Below, in pieces: positions 1-5,760 of a DNA stretch of 5,760 nt. The notes under the pieces were generated by a model. That model saw nothing but the letters and a program-made list of their open reading frames with translations, had not been told where the DNA came from and made no database searches. Within the stretch, counting starts at the first letter, position 1. Each line of letters begins with the position of its first letter. Source of the stretch: Planctomycetota bacterium (GTDB lineage Bacteria > Planctomycetota > Phycisphaerae > Sedimentisphaerales > SM23-30); NCBI GenBank assembly GCA_029573975.1, contig JAKQBU010000286.1, positions 1 through 5,760 of the forward strand. Reading direction: 5' to 3'. Position numbers and translations under genes: made by a program.

Positions 1-1
1 G

Positions 2-1141
2 GCGGGGGTATTTGTCAAAACCCTGCAATCCAATACCTGGGTGGCGTATGAAACCGGCGTCAGTGCCACCGGTGCCGGCATTGCGCCTTCCCTCGGCTGG
101 TATTATTCTCCCACGATTATCACCGATGCCGACAGCCATCCTATTATTACCTGGCAGGGCTTTGGGGAGGGGGAACGGTATGATATCGACCGTGATGACA
201 GTGAAGGAACGGATGTGCATACACCCGGTCTTCCCGGTAATGCCGATGATGAATCCCCCATTATGGCTGCCTATGTATCCCGCTTCCAAAACAGCCATTT
301 TGGTTTTCTGGAATATTCCTTAAACACACAGTATTCCGATCGCGCTACTTCCGAAGATTATCTTATCTGGATGCCCGACATCCTTCTGAATGCCGAAGGC
401 GGTATCCTGCTTTCGTATCGATGTTATGATGGCCTATATGATGTCGGCCATCATGACAGTGAAATCTTTGTCCAGCAGTGGGACGGCAGCGACTGGGACG
501 AATATGGGCGGGGCAGCAATTCTAACGGGAATGATTTATTCGGCTGGCTGAACTCGGCCGGCAGCGACTGGACGGCCTATTACCAGTTGGGGATGGCATA
601 CGGGCTTCAACTCGGTCTGATTGATTATGATAACAATTCCGGTACAGAACCGGATATCCTCCTGGCCAATGGTGAGAATGTTTATTTATACAGCCAGGCC
701 ACCGACACCTGGGATGACACCGCGGTGGATGTGGCCCATGGAAAGATCTTCGATCTAAAAGGTGATCCTTACTACGAATACGATGTGGTGGGAAAGCCTT
801 TATTGGCCTACCTGGATGAAAACGGCGATCCCTTCGTTCTCCAATGGAGCGGCGGAGGGTGGAATGTGGTAGGGGGGGGGACCGCCGGCGATGGGATCCG
901 CCATGGCCGGCCCTATGATGAGAACGCCTTTGAGAACAATGTCGGAATCTCCGTCCAGGCCGGCCAGAACGGCACCATTATGCTGGCCTACATCTGGGAC
1001 AATGGGCATAGCCACGATATTGTTTGCCGGTACTGGGATCCCAATGCCGGAGTCTGGGCGGATGCCGGCGATGGCGCTTATGGTGTGGGAGTTACTCCCA
1101 AATCCTCCCCTCTCAGTGTCTATTACCTTTCCGATTATAAT
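2..1141 (+). other. N-proximal beta-propeller-like region (about six blade-like repeats)
   Basis: Residues 1-380. The recurring pattern is a strand of the type 'P-hydrophobic-x-x-D-x-x-x-x-P-hydrophobic-x-W/Y', then an outer strand carrying 'W-D-G-S-x-W-x-x-x-G'. The best copies are SPTIITD at 36-42 with HPIITW at 46-51, and the outer strand with WDGSDW at 160-165 followed by YGRGS. Weaker outer-strand tryptophans are W13 (SNTW), W237 (TDTW), W287 (GGGW) and W352 (AGVW). Segments near 36-60, 85-112, 126-175, 195-245, 255-300 and 314-365 look like blades. The window opens in the middle of one (residues 3-35), so more lie upstream. The pattern resembles the sialidase-like or lectin-like propeller repeats common in large exported bacterial proteins. 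I see no FG-GAP calcium motif and no sialidase catalytic set, so binding rather than catalysis is likely. Blade count and fold are inferred. Confidence 0.65.
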
Positions 1142-4100
1142 GGTTTTACCTGGGAAGATCCCGCTTCGGATGAGAATGCTCCTGTTTCGATTGAAGAGCG
1201 TCCTGAGGATGGCGATGACGCCGATGGCCTGCCGGATTGGGAACTGGGGCAGTGGTACACCTTTACCACCGGCTACCCGGAAGATAAAGAGGGTCTGGTG
1301 GTCATCGGGACCAATGGAAATGCCGGCGTCAATGGGAATTTTGTCATTGCCGATCCGGCTACCGGGGAGCCTGTTGCGGATGCCCCGCATCTGGATCCCG
1401 GCTTATTCATCAACTTCGTAACGGATACGGAGGCTCCGGTTTATGCCGGCCCGTTGACGGGTCTCTTCGAGTATTATTTCCAGAGCTATGACTGGGAAGA
1501 GGCCTTCATCATTGAATTCGATTATCTGCTGGATGCCGCCAACGTGGCCACCGGTGACGGCATGGAACTGCATGTGATTCTGGACGGAACCGATATTCTG
1601 GTTGATTCCGTAGATGTCGGATTAACCACCGATTTTATCCGGGCCAGGATCGATACCAGCGATTATGGTATTGATCTGGATGCCGGGAACCATCTGCTGC
1701 AGATACAGGTAGATACCTCGTCCGCCGCCGGGACCGCCCGGTTTGACAATATCGGCATTTACCAGCGGATTCTTACCAACAGCCATATCGTAACACAGAA
1801 TTCCTTTAATGAAAACACATCCCCTATCGGGGATGCCTGGACCTTTGTGCCCGATATCGAGGACCCGGATCAAACCGCCGGCCAATATAATATCAACGGC
1901 GGAGTCCTGGGGAATAAGGATGGGTCCCTGGAAATCGTTCTGGGAGATGGTGTGAATGCCGCCGCGGATTTGCGGGCCGAACTGCAAACCGACTTTACCC
2001 TGGATATGGCCGGCAAGGTAGATATTGAACTCTTCTATCAGTTGATTACCGGCGCGAATATCGATGCCGGTGAAACCCTGGATTTAGTCCTGGCTATCGA
2101 CGGACAGGAAATAACCACCATCGGGGATTATCAGATTACCGGGCCGGATGTGGACGATGGCTATCGATACCTCTCCATATCCAGCGATGTACTGGCGCCC
2201 TATCTTACCGAGGGGGATCACACCTTGAGTATTCAAGGGGTACTCTCCAACAGTGCTGCCGCCGTCAATGGGACCGCCACCCTGGAAATCGACTGCTTGA
2301 CCATTGCTGCTCAGTATGTCACCATGCATTTCGATGATGATTTAAACACGAATAATCCCTTATTAGGGGATTGGACCTATGTGGAAGACACCAATCCTAA
2401 TGATGCGGCAGGGGAATATGATGTAGATGGCGGGGAAAATGGCGCCGGAGATGATGCGCTGCACCTTACCCTGGGGGATGCCGCTACTGCCGATGCCAAC
2501 CTGACCGCCTCCTTCGATTATACCTTTAGCGGCGGTGCGGAAGTATTCATCGATTTGTCGTATCGCCTGCTACTGGGAGATGATATCCTGGACGATGAAA
2601 CCCTCGATTTGATGATTTCCATCGATGGGGATGACATCAACCGGGCAGGAACCTATCAGGTGAGCGGCGTCGATCAGGACAGCGGCTGGGTGGATATCAG
2701 CCTCAGTTCCCTGACTCTCCTGGGAAATCTGGACAATAGCACGCATACACTCAGCATCCGCGCCGACTTAACGAACAGTTTTGCCAGTGCCGACGGTACG
2801 GGGCAAATGTGGATTGACAATATCGTGGTGACTTCTACCCTCGGTTTCGGCCAGTGGGAAAATGATCATTCCGGCGATACCGGCAATAATCATCTCATCG
2901 GACCTTTTGATGGCGAGGGAAATCCGGCCTATGATTTTCAGGAATGCCTGCACAGCCAGGTATTTGGGATTACCGGCAAAACCAATTCGCAGGTGTACAC
3001 CGTCTTCAATGGTATGGTACAGGAAAGCGGCGATATCGTCGTTACCTTCCGGTATCGGCTGGATAACTATGATTTTGCTAATACCAATGTCTATGTTCTG
3101 GCCAACGATCTTGCCTACCCGGTAACCTTCCCGGACTGGTATGGCCTTTCTACCGGCTGGTGGAACGGTAATAACGATCAGCCGGCCTATACCACCGCCC
3201 AAATCACCATTCCCGGAATTACCGCCGGAATCACTGACATTTCCATCATGCTGGAGATGGAAGGAAATGACGGCGATGTGGCGGATTTATGGATTGATGA
3301 CTTGTCCATCCTGATGCCCCAGAATGATACCAATATTGTACGACCAATTGTCACCCTCCTTCCGAACCGCAATTTCGCGGTCGGATTCACCAGTACTACC
3401 GAAGATATCGGGGTGCATCAGTCGGGGATCACGGATCCGCATCTGGCTGCTCCCATCGTATTATTTTCCTCGTATGCCAGTTCCGGTTTCTATGACGGCT
3501 ATTCTACGGCAAGCATATTCGAATATGACCTCTCCGGCAATGAATGGGAACAATATGGAAATACCCTTTCTTCCACTACCTCCTGTGTTCTGATGGATTT
3601 GGGGCTTTCCTATCCGCTGCCCACCAACGATATTTACCAGTTATCGGATCTGGCGATCGGCCCCAATGGCGTGGAATGGATTCTGGTGGAGAATGCCGCC
3701 GCTGAACCGGTGGATTTATCCAATCCCGCCGATGGCATTATCGATCGGTTCGATGCCCATCCGTTTGTGGGGCCTACTCCCTTGCCCCAGTGGACTGTTT
3801 CGACTACCGATCTGACCTTGGAAGTCTGGCGCTGGGAACCGTATAACGATCCCCTGCACATGACAGGCACTTCCGAACGATGGGTTAATGTCCCTTTTAC
3901 TTCCCAGACTTCTTCCTTTACCACAACCCATGGCCAGATAATCAGCAGTAGCGGGCAACTCCTGACCATTGCCTGGACCAACCGGGGCTCCGATGGAGAC
4001 CATGGGGATTCCGGCGCCCTGCGCTATCAGAACGATGGTACCTGGGGAGTTCTGGGAACCGAAAGTGTGCAAAATGCGGAAAATATGTCCACCTGGAGCG

Positions 4101-5760
4101 CTACCCGTTTAAACGACATGATTATGCAGTCCAACGGTTATCCCATTGTCGGCTACTATATGGGGCATCTGGATTCCGATGCCGTACGGGAATTCCGGCC
4201 CTATTCTTCCTTGCCCGATATGGAAATTACTGAAAATTCCGGCGCGTCCGATGACGATACCCTGGTATTCACCAGCCAATACTCCAATACCATCGATCAG
4301 CGATTTACCATCCGCAATGACGACGATGCCTTTACGGACCTGATTATCTACAGCATGGAATTCGGCGGCCTGGGCAAACTGGCCTCCAATCCTTATGAAA
4401 TCATCAATGTCGCCGCCAATGCCTATCCCCTGGTGATCCAGCCGGGAGAGGAAAAGGAAATTATTGTGCGGCTGAATGCCGCCGATCTGCCGGTGGGCGA
4501 TTACAATTCGGTTCTCCTGATTCACAGCAACGATGCCAATATCGACATCGTCGGACCGGACAATTATGTCCAGGGAAAACATCCTTTCTCCGGCTACTAT
4601 GAAATCAATCTGCAGGCGGAAATTGTCAATCATGCGGAAGTCAAAATCAGCCGCAGCGCTATTACCTTTGACGATACTGTGGTGTTTACCACATCGAACG
4701 AGCGTACCTTAACCATCACCAATACCGGCCAGACCGATTTAACCGTTACCAACTGGGCTTTCGGCGGCAGCCATTTTGTTATTACCAAGGTATATGTCGA
4801 TGACGTTTTGCAGGGTTCGGTGATTAATGGCCCGTCTGCCGGCGATGACATTGTCGTCGCACCCGATAGTAAATTAACCTTCTACCTCGTCTTCCAGCCG
4901 GATGAATCCGGATATCTGTCCGATATTCTCACCATCCGCACCGACGACGAGACCGCCACAACGATTCCCATCGGACTCATCGGCAAAGGCATCAGCGATG
5001 CCATGGTTCGCATCACCGAAACCAGCGGCACCGAAAATGACGACCTGCTGGAGTTCGGCAGCGTTCCGTTCGGCCAGCAGGCCCAGCGGCAGTTTGTCAT
5101 TCACAACGACGGCACGACCGACCTCACCATCAATGATATTGTAATGGGCGTGGCCGGCACTCCCATCGTGATTAACTGGTCGGAGGAAGAATGGGTTCTC
5201 GCTCCTGGCGCTTTTTATACTGTGACCGTAACCTATGCCCCTTCTTCCGCTACCGATGCGATTCAGGAGCTGGATACCTACCTGGTGGTCAATACGGACG
5301 ATCCGGAAAACCGTCTCTATCGCATCTATCTGACCGGCCTGGGCGTTCCCAACGAGCCGATTATCTCCCTGCCCATGCCTGACGAGACCAGTACCGTCCT
5401 GCTGGACAATGATGATGACGACAATGTTGATATCGTCAGCTTTGGCTCCGTTGTGCTGGGCAGTCCTTCCGATCAGACTTTCACCATTAAAAACATCGGC
5501 GGTCAGCCGCTGGAAATTACCAGCTTTGTCTTTTCCCCGGCCCTCGATTCGCCCTTTGCCATTCTCGATCCGCCTTCCTCGGCCCTGCCGGTTCTGCTGG
5601 CGGTAAATGAGGAATTAACCGTTACCGTTCTGTTCACTCCCCCTGCCACCGGCTCGTCGGAGCGCACCCTGCGGATTCTCAGCAACGCCGAAAATGTCGA
5701 TGAAATCAACCCCTGGTATAGCGTCTTGTTGACCGGGGTCGGCACTGAGCATGTCCTGGA
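2..5760 (+). CDS. Giant modular extracellular protein, internal fragment (both ends missing)
   Basis: Frame 2 is open across the whole window: 1,919 full codons plus two bases (GA, so Asp or Glu) of the next. I read it codon by codon and met no stop and no frameshift. No Met in it looks like a true start, because domain sequence already runs at residue 1. The predicted product is entirely beta-rich: propeller-like repeats, jelly-roll-like units, a second propeller-like region, then tandem Ig-like ASH/choice-of-anchor D domains. No transmembrane helix, coiled coil or enzyme motif is visible. Lysine (about 17) and cysteine (5: residues 141, 342, 765, 982, 1195) are rare, while Asp, Gly and Thr are abundant, as is usual for exported bacterial repeat proteins. 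Role inferred: adhesion, ligand binding or surface structure outside the cell. Signal peptide and anchoring signals must lie beyond the window. That this is a real coding frame is near certain; the function is not. Confidence 0.95.
872..880 (+). repeat. Run of nine G inside the coding frame
   Basis: Nine consecutive G bases encode three glycines (residues 291-293) in the loop after the outer strand at W282-W287 in the first propeller-like region. The frame is open on both sides at this length, so the run as read is in phase. Homopolymer G runs are known slippage sites for phase variation in some bacterial surface genes, and also common sites of sequencing error. The sequence shows only the run; switching is not shown. 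Gly at this point fits the loop seen in sister blades (for example the G-x-G-S after W165), which favours an ordinary glycine loop. Confidence 0.9.
1160..1243 (+). other. Acidic linker with a calcium-loop-like stretch
   Basis: Residues 387-414 separate the first propeller-like region from the jelly-roll array. Residues 401-414 read P-E-D-G-D-D-A-D-G-L-P-D-W-E. This recalls the 'D-x-D-x-D-G-L-P-D-x-W-E' calcium-binding loop of thrombospondin type 3 / EF-hand-like repeats, but the acidic spacing is off by one and there is only a single copy. A divergent calcium loop acting as a rigid spacer is plausible. A simple acidic linker is equally possible. Confidence 0.4.
1238..1774 (+). other. Jelly-roll-like domain A (divergent first unit of the array)
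   Basis: Residues 413-591. The second half carries the pattern shared by the following units: a strand IIEFDYLL at 503-510, then a strand ending in L-D-G-T-D at 522-526 (compare A-I-D-G-Q in unit B and S-I-D-G-D in unit C), then A-G-N-H-L-L-Q-I before the closing strand with F-D-N-I-G-I at 581-586. Those strands are typical of carbohydrate-binding-module-like or concanavalin-like beta sandwiches. The first half (W418 to about 480) does not match the other units and has its own G-x-N-G-N loops near 434-443, so it may be a separate small domain. Binding of a sugar or other extracellular ligand is a guess from fold type; no ligand residues can be named. Confidence 0.5.
1799..2311 (+). repeat. 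Jelly-roll-like domain B, first of a tandem pair
   Basis: Residues 600-770. This unit aligns with the next one along its whole length. Landmarks are F602 with acidic neighbours, W613 in 'G-D-A-W-T-F-V', the loop A-G-Q-Y-N-I-N-G-G, the strand V-D-I-E-L-F-Y-Q-L, E-T-L-D-L at 691-695, A-I-D-G-Q, the strand G-D-H-T-L-S-I and a closing strand L-E-I-D-C-L-T-I at 761-768. The order fits a beta-sandwich of about 170 residues. It resembles lectin-like domains in large exported proteins of environmental bacteria, where an N-terminal 'W-T-x-x-x-D-x-x-x-x-x-x-G-x-Y' segment leads into the sandwich. One cysteine (765) replaces the residue that is Asn in unit C (D-N-I). Family membership is inferred; the repeat relation is seen directly. 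Confidence 0.7.
2324..2839 (+). repeat. Jelly-roll-like domain C, second of a tandem pair
   Basis: Residues 775-946. It is the best match to unit B: W791 in 'G-D-W-T-Y-V' sits 178 residues after W613; A-G-E-Y-D-V-D-G-G matches A-G-Q-Y-N-I-N-G-G; E-T-L-D-L at 866-870 lies exactly 175 residues after the same word in B; S-T-H-T-L-S-I matches G-D-H-T-L-S-I; the closing strand is W937-I-D-N-I-V-V. The short DNA stretch around E-T-L-D-L is also close between copies, but most of the unit has diverged, so the duplication is old or has been under strong diversifying change. The W-I-D-N-I end strand is typical of jelly-roll modules in which the last strand carries a 'I-D-D/N-V/I' pattern. Confidence 0.7.
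2840..3322 (+). other. Jelly-roll-like domain D (divergent last unit)
   Basis: Residues 947-1107. The closing strand L-W-I-D-D-L-S-I (1096-1103) matches W937-I-D-N-I-V-V of unit C at a spacing of 160 residues. The core strand 'I-V-V-T-F-R-Y-R-L' matches 'V-F-I-D-L-S-Y-R-L' of C. In place of the L-D-x-x-I-S-I-D-G strand it has 'N-V-Y-V-L-A-N-D', and it adds an aromatic, Trp-rich loop (F-P-D-W-Y-G then T-G-W-W-N-G-N-N). Exposed Trp and Asn of this kind would suit sugar binding, but that is only a suggestion. The segment before it, with D-F-Q-E-C-L (C982), replaces the A-G-x-Y-x-x-x-G-G loop of B and C. Confidence 0.5.
3323..4213 (+). other. Second beta-propeller-like region
   Basis: Residues 1108-1404. 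Three outer-strand motifs resemble those of the first propeller-like region: 'F-E-Y-D-L-S-G-N-E-W-E-Q-Y-G' with W1182, 'T-S-E-R-W-V-N-V' with W1294, and 'Y-Q-N-D-G-T-W-G-V-L-G' with W1348. Each follows a strand of the type P/L-hydrophobic-x-hydrophobic-A/G (for example A-P-I-V-L-F-S at about 1150-1156 and Y-P-I-V-G-Y-Y in the last blade). An extra strand pair L-E-V-W-R-W-E (1273-1279) precedes W1294. The repeats are more irregular and more widely spaced than in region 1, with long loops such as the one around 1200-1260. A propeller of four or five visible blades is plausible; another beta fold is possible. No catalytic signature is visible. Confidence 0.5.
4214..4630 (+). repeat. Ig-like ASH / choice-of-anchor D domain 1
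   Basis: Residues 1405-1543. It shows the family pattern R-F-T-I-R-N (1434-1439), then a strand 'D-L-I-I-Y-S-M', 'I-Q-P-G-E-E-K-E-I-I-V-R-L' and 'L-L-I-H-S-N-D'. In the family these are the 'T-F-x-I-x-N-x-G-x-x-x-L-x-I', 'L-x-P-G-x-x-x-x-V-x-V-x-F' and 'L-x-I-x-S-N-D' strands of a seven-stranded Ig-like fold. It is the most divergent of the four: the N-x-G turn is R-N-D-D-D, an insertion of about 15 residues follows the S-N-D motif, and the end strand reads I-N-L-Q-A-E instead of L-T-G-x-G. Such domains are common as stalk or spacer modules in long bacterial surface proteins. Confidence 0.75.
4631..4993 (+). repeat. Ig-like ASH / choice-of-anchor D domain 2
   Basis: Residues 1544-1664. The clearest feature is the strand R-T-L-T-I-T-N-T-G-Q-T-D-L-T-V (1568-1582), which is close to the family consensus 'T-x-T-I-x-N-x-G-x-x-x-L-x-I'. 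It is followed by F-Y-L-V-F-Q-P (the 'V-x-F-x-P' strand), 'G-Y-L-S-D-I-L-T-I-R-T-D-D' and the closing G-L-I-G-K-G-I. The Asn of T-I-x-N (1574) lies 135 residues after the equivalent Asn of domain 1 and 128 before that of domain 3. There is an extended loop after H-F-V-I-T-K. The expected 'F-G-x-V' near the domain start is replaced by I-T-F-D-D-T-V-V-F. Confidence 0.85.
4994..5347 (+). repeat. Ig-like ASH / choice-of-anchor D domain 3
   Basis: Residues 1665-1782. A textbook copy: F-G-S-V (1685-1688) with F-G-Q-Q just after, then Q-F-V-I-H-N-D-G-T-T-D-L-T-I (1697-1710), 'L-A-P-G-A-F-Y-T-V-T-V-T-Y-A-P', 'Y-L-V-V-N-T-D-D-P-E-N' and the closing 'I-Y-L-T-G-L-G-V'. The T-D-D-P-E-N turn corresponds to the S-N-D-P-x-x turn of the family. 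From about base 4900 the DNA uses more GAC for Asp and more CGC for Arg than upstream, where GAT dominates. This suggests the domain block had a partly separate history from the propeller and jelly-roll parts. Confidence 0.88.
5348..5749 (+). repeat. Ig-like ASH / choice-of-anchor D domain 4
   Basis: Residues 1783-1916. F-G-S-V (1814-1817) repeats the word of domain 3 exactly, 129 residues later, followed by T-F-T-I-K-N-I-G-G-Q-P-L-E-I-T-S-F (1826-1842), 'L-T-V-T-V-L-F-T-P-P-A-T-G', 'L-R-I-L-S-N-A-E-N' and the closing 'L-L-T-G-V-G-T'. Before F-G-S-V there is a highly acidic stretch, L-D-N-D-D-D-D-N-V-D (1801-1810), longer than the N-D-D of domain 3 and the D-D-D of domain 1, at the same place in each repeat. 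It could bind cations at the domain junction. The last three full codons of the window (E1916 may be the junction, then H-V-L) probably open a fifth unit. Confidence 0.88.

Noticed and set aside
2..1141. Possible sialidase, glycoside hydrolase or FG-GAP integrin-type enzyme/propeller assignment
   Set aside because: No Asp-box in regular array, no sialidase arginine triad and no canonical F-G-x-x-x-x-x-G-D-x-D-G-D calcium loop could be placed, so only a general propeller-like call is made.
800..1390. 196-codon open frame on the - strand
   Set aside because: It lies opposite the continuous + frame. Its protein is Ile/Gly/Pro-rich without recognisable domain order, as expected from the reverse complement of GAT/ATC/GGC-rich coding DNA. 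No ribosome binding site is apparent.
891..1421. 176-codon open frame on the + strand in another frame
   Set aside because: It is a +1/-1 shadow of the propeller region. Its product is rich in Met, Pro, Arg and Ser with no domain-like pattern, whereas the frame-2 protein here has clear blade motifs.
4109..4633. 174-codon open frame on the - strand
   Set aside because: It is opposite Ig-like domain 1 and the end of the second propeller-like region. It is low in complexity (Ile, Gly, Asp, Val) and is explained as an antisense shadow.
4874..5104. Overlapping short - strand frames and a + strand frame (4902-5144) over Ig-like domains 2-3
   Set aside because: Several frames are open at once here because the local DNA is GC-richer and poor in stop triplets. 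Only frame 2 gives recognisable family motifs (T-I-T-N-T-G, F-G-S-V).
2..5760. CRISPR array, tRNA, rRNA, insertion sequence ends, promoter or terminator
   Set aside because: No short direct repeats at regular spacing, cloverleaf arms, terminal inverted repeats or hairpin-plus-T runs were seen, and the unbroken coding frame leaves no room between genes.

Overview
The whole window is the inside of one very large protein-coding gene on the + strand. The frame that begins at base 2 runs to the last base without a stop, giving 1,919 complete codons, with neither a start codon that looks used nor a stop codon in view. Every other open stretch on either strand is a shadow of this frame. There is no promoter, ribosome binding site, terminator, RNA gene, mobile element or CRISPR array here, and no intergenic gap in which one could sit.

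The protein reads as a modular, secreted or surface-exposed bacterial protein built only from beta-rich domains. In order (residues numbered from base 2): a beta-propeller-like region of about six repeats, already under way at the window's left edge (1-380); a short acidic linker with a calcium-loop-like stretch (387-414); four beta-sandwich (jelly-roll, lectin-like) units, of which the second and third are clear diverged tandem copies of about 175 residues (413-1107); a second propeller-like region (1108-1404); and four tandem Ig-like domains of the 'choice-of-anchor D' / ASH (ASPM-SPD-2-Hydin) type (1405-1916). A fifth such domain probably begins at the right edge. No enzyme active site was recognised. 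The likeliest general role is binding or adhesion outside the cell, or a structural role at the cell surface. That is an inference from architecture; the true N-terminus (signal peptide) and C-terminus (anchor or sorting signal) lie outside the window.

The organism cannot be named with confidence. GC content is moderate (mid-50s percent in the lines I counted by hand). The protein is rich in Asp, Gly and Thr, has about 17 lysines and five cysteines in 1,919 residues, and belongs to the giant repeat-protein style seen in Planctomycetota, Omnitrophota, Verrucomicrobiota/Lentisphaerota and related environmental bacteria. A free-living, probably uncultured, Gram-negative-type bacterium fits, but this is a weak inference.

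Points worth a second look are the size of the gene, the propeller / jelly-roll / propeller / Ig-array layout, a run of nine G inside the coding frame that could be a slippage site, the lysine-poor acidic composition, and a change in codon choice in the Ig-domain part.
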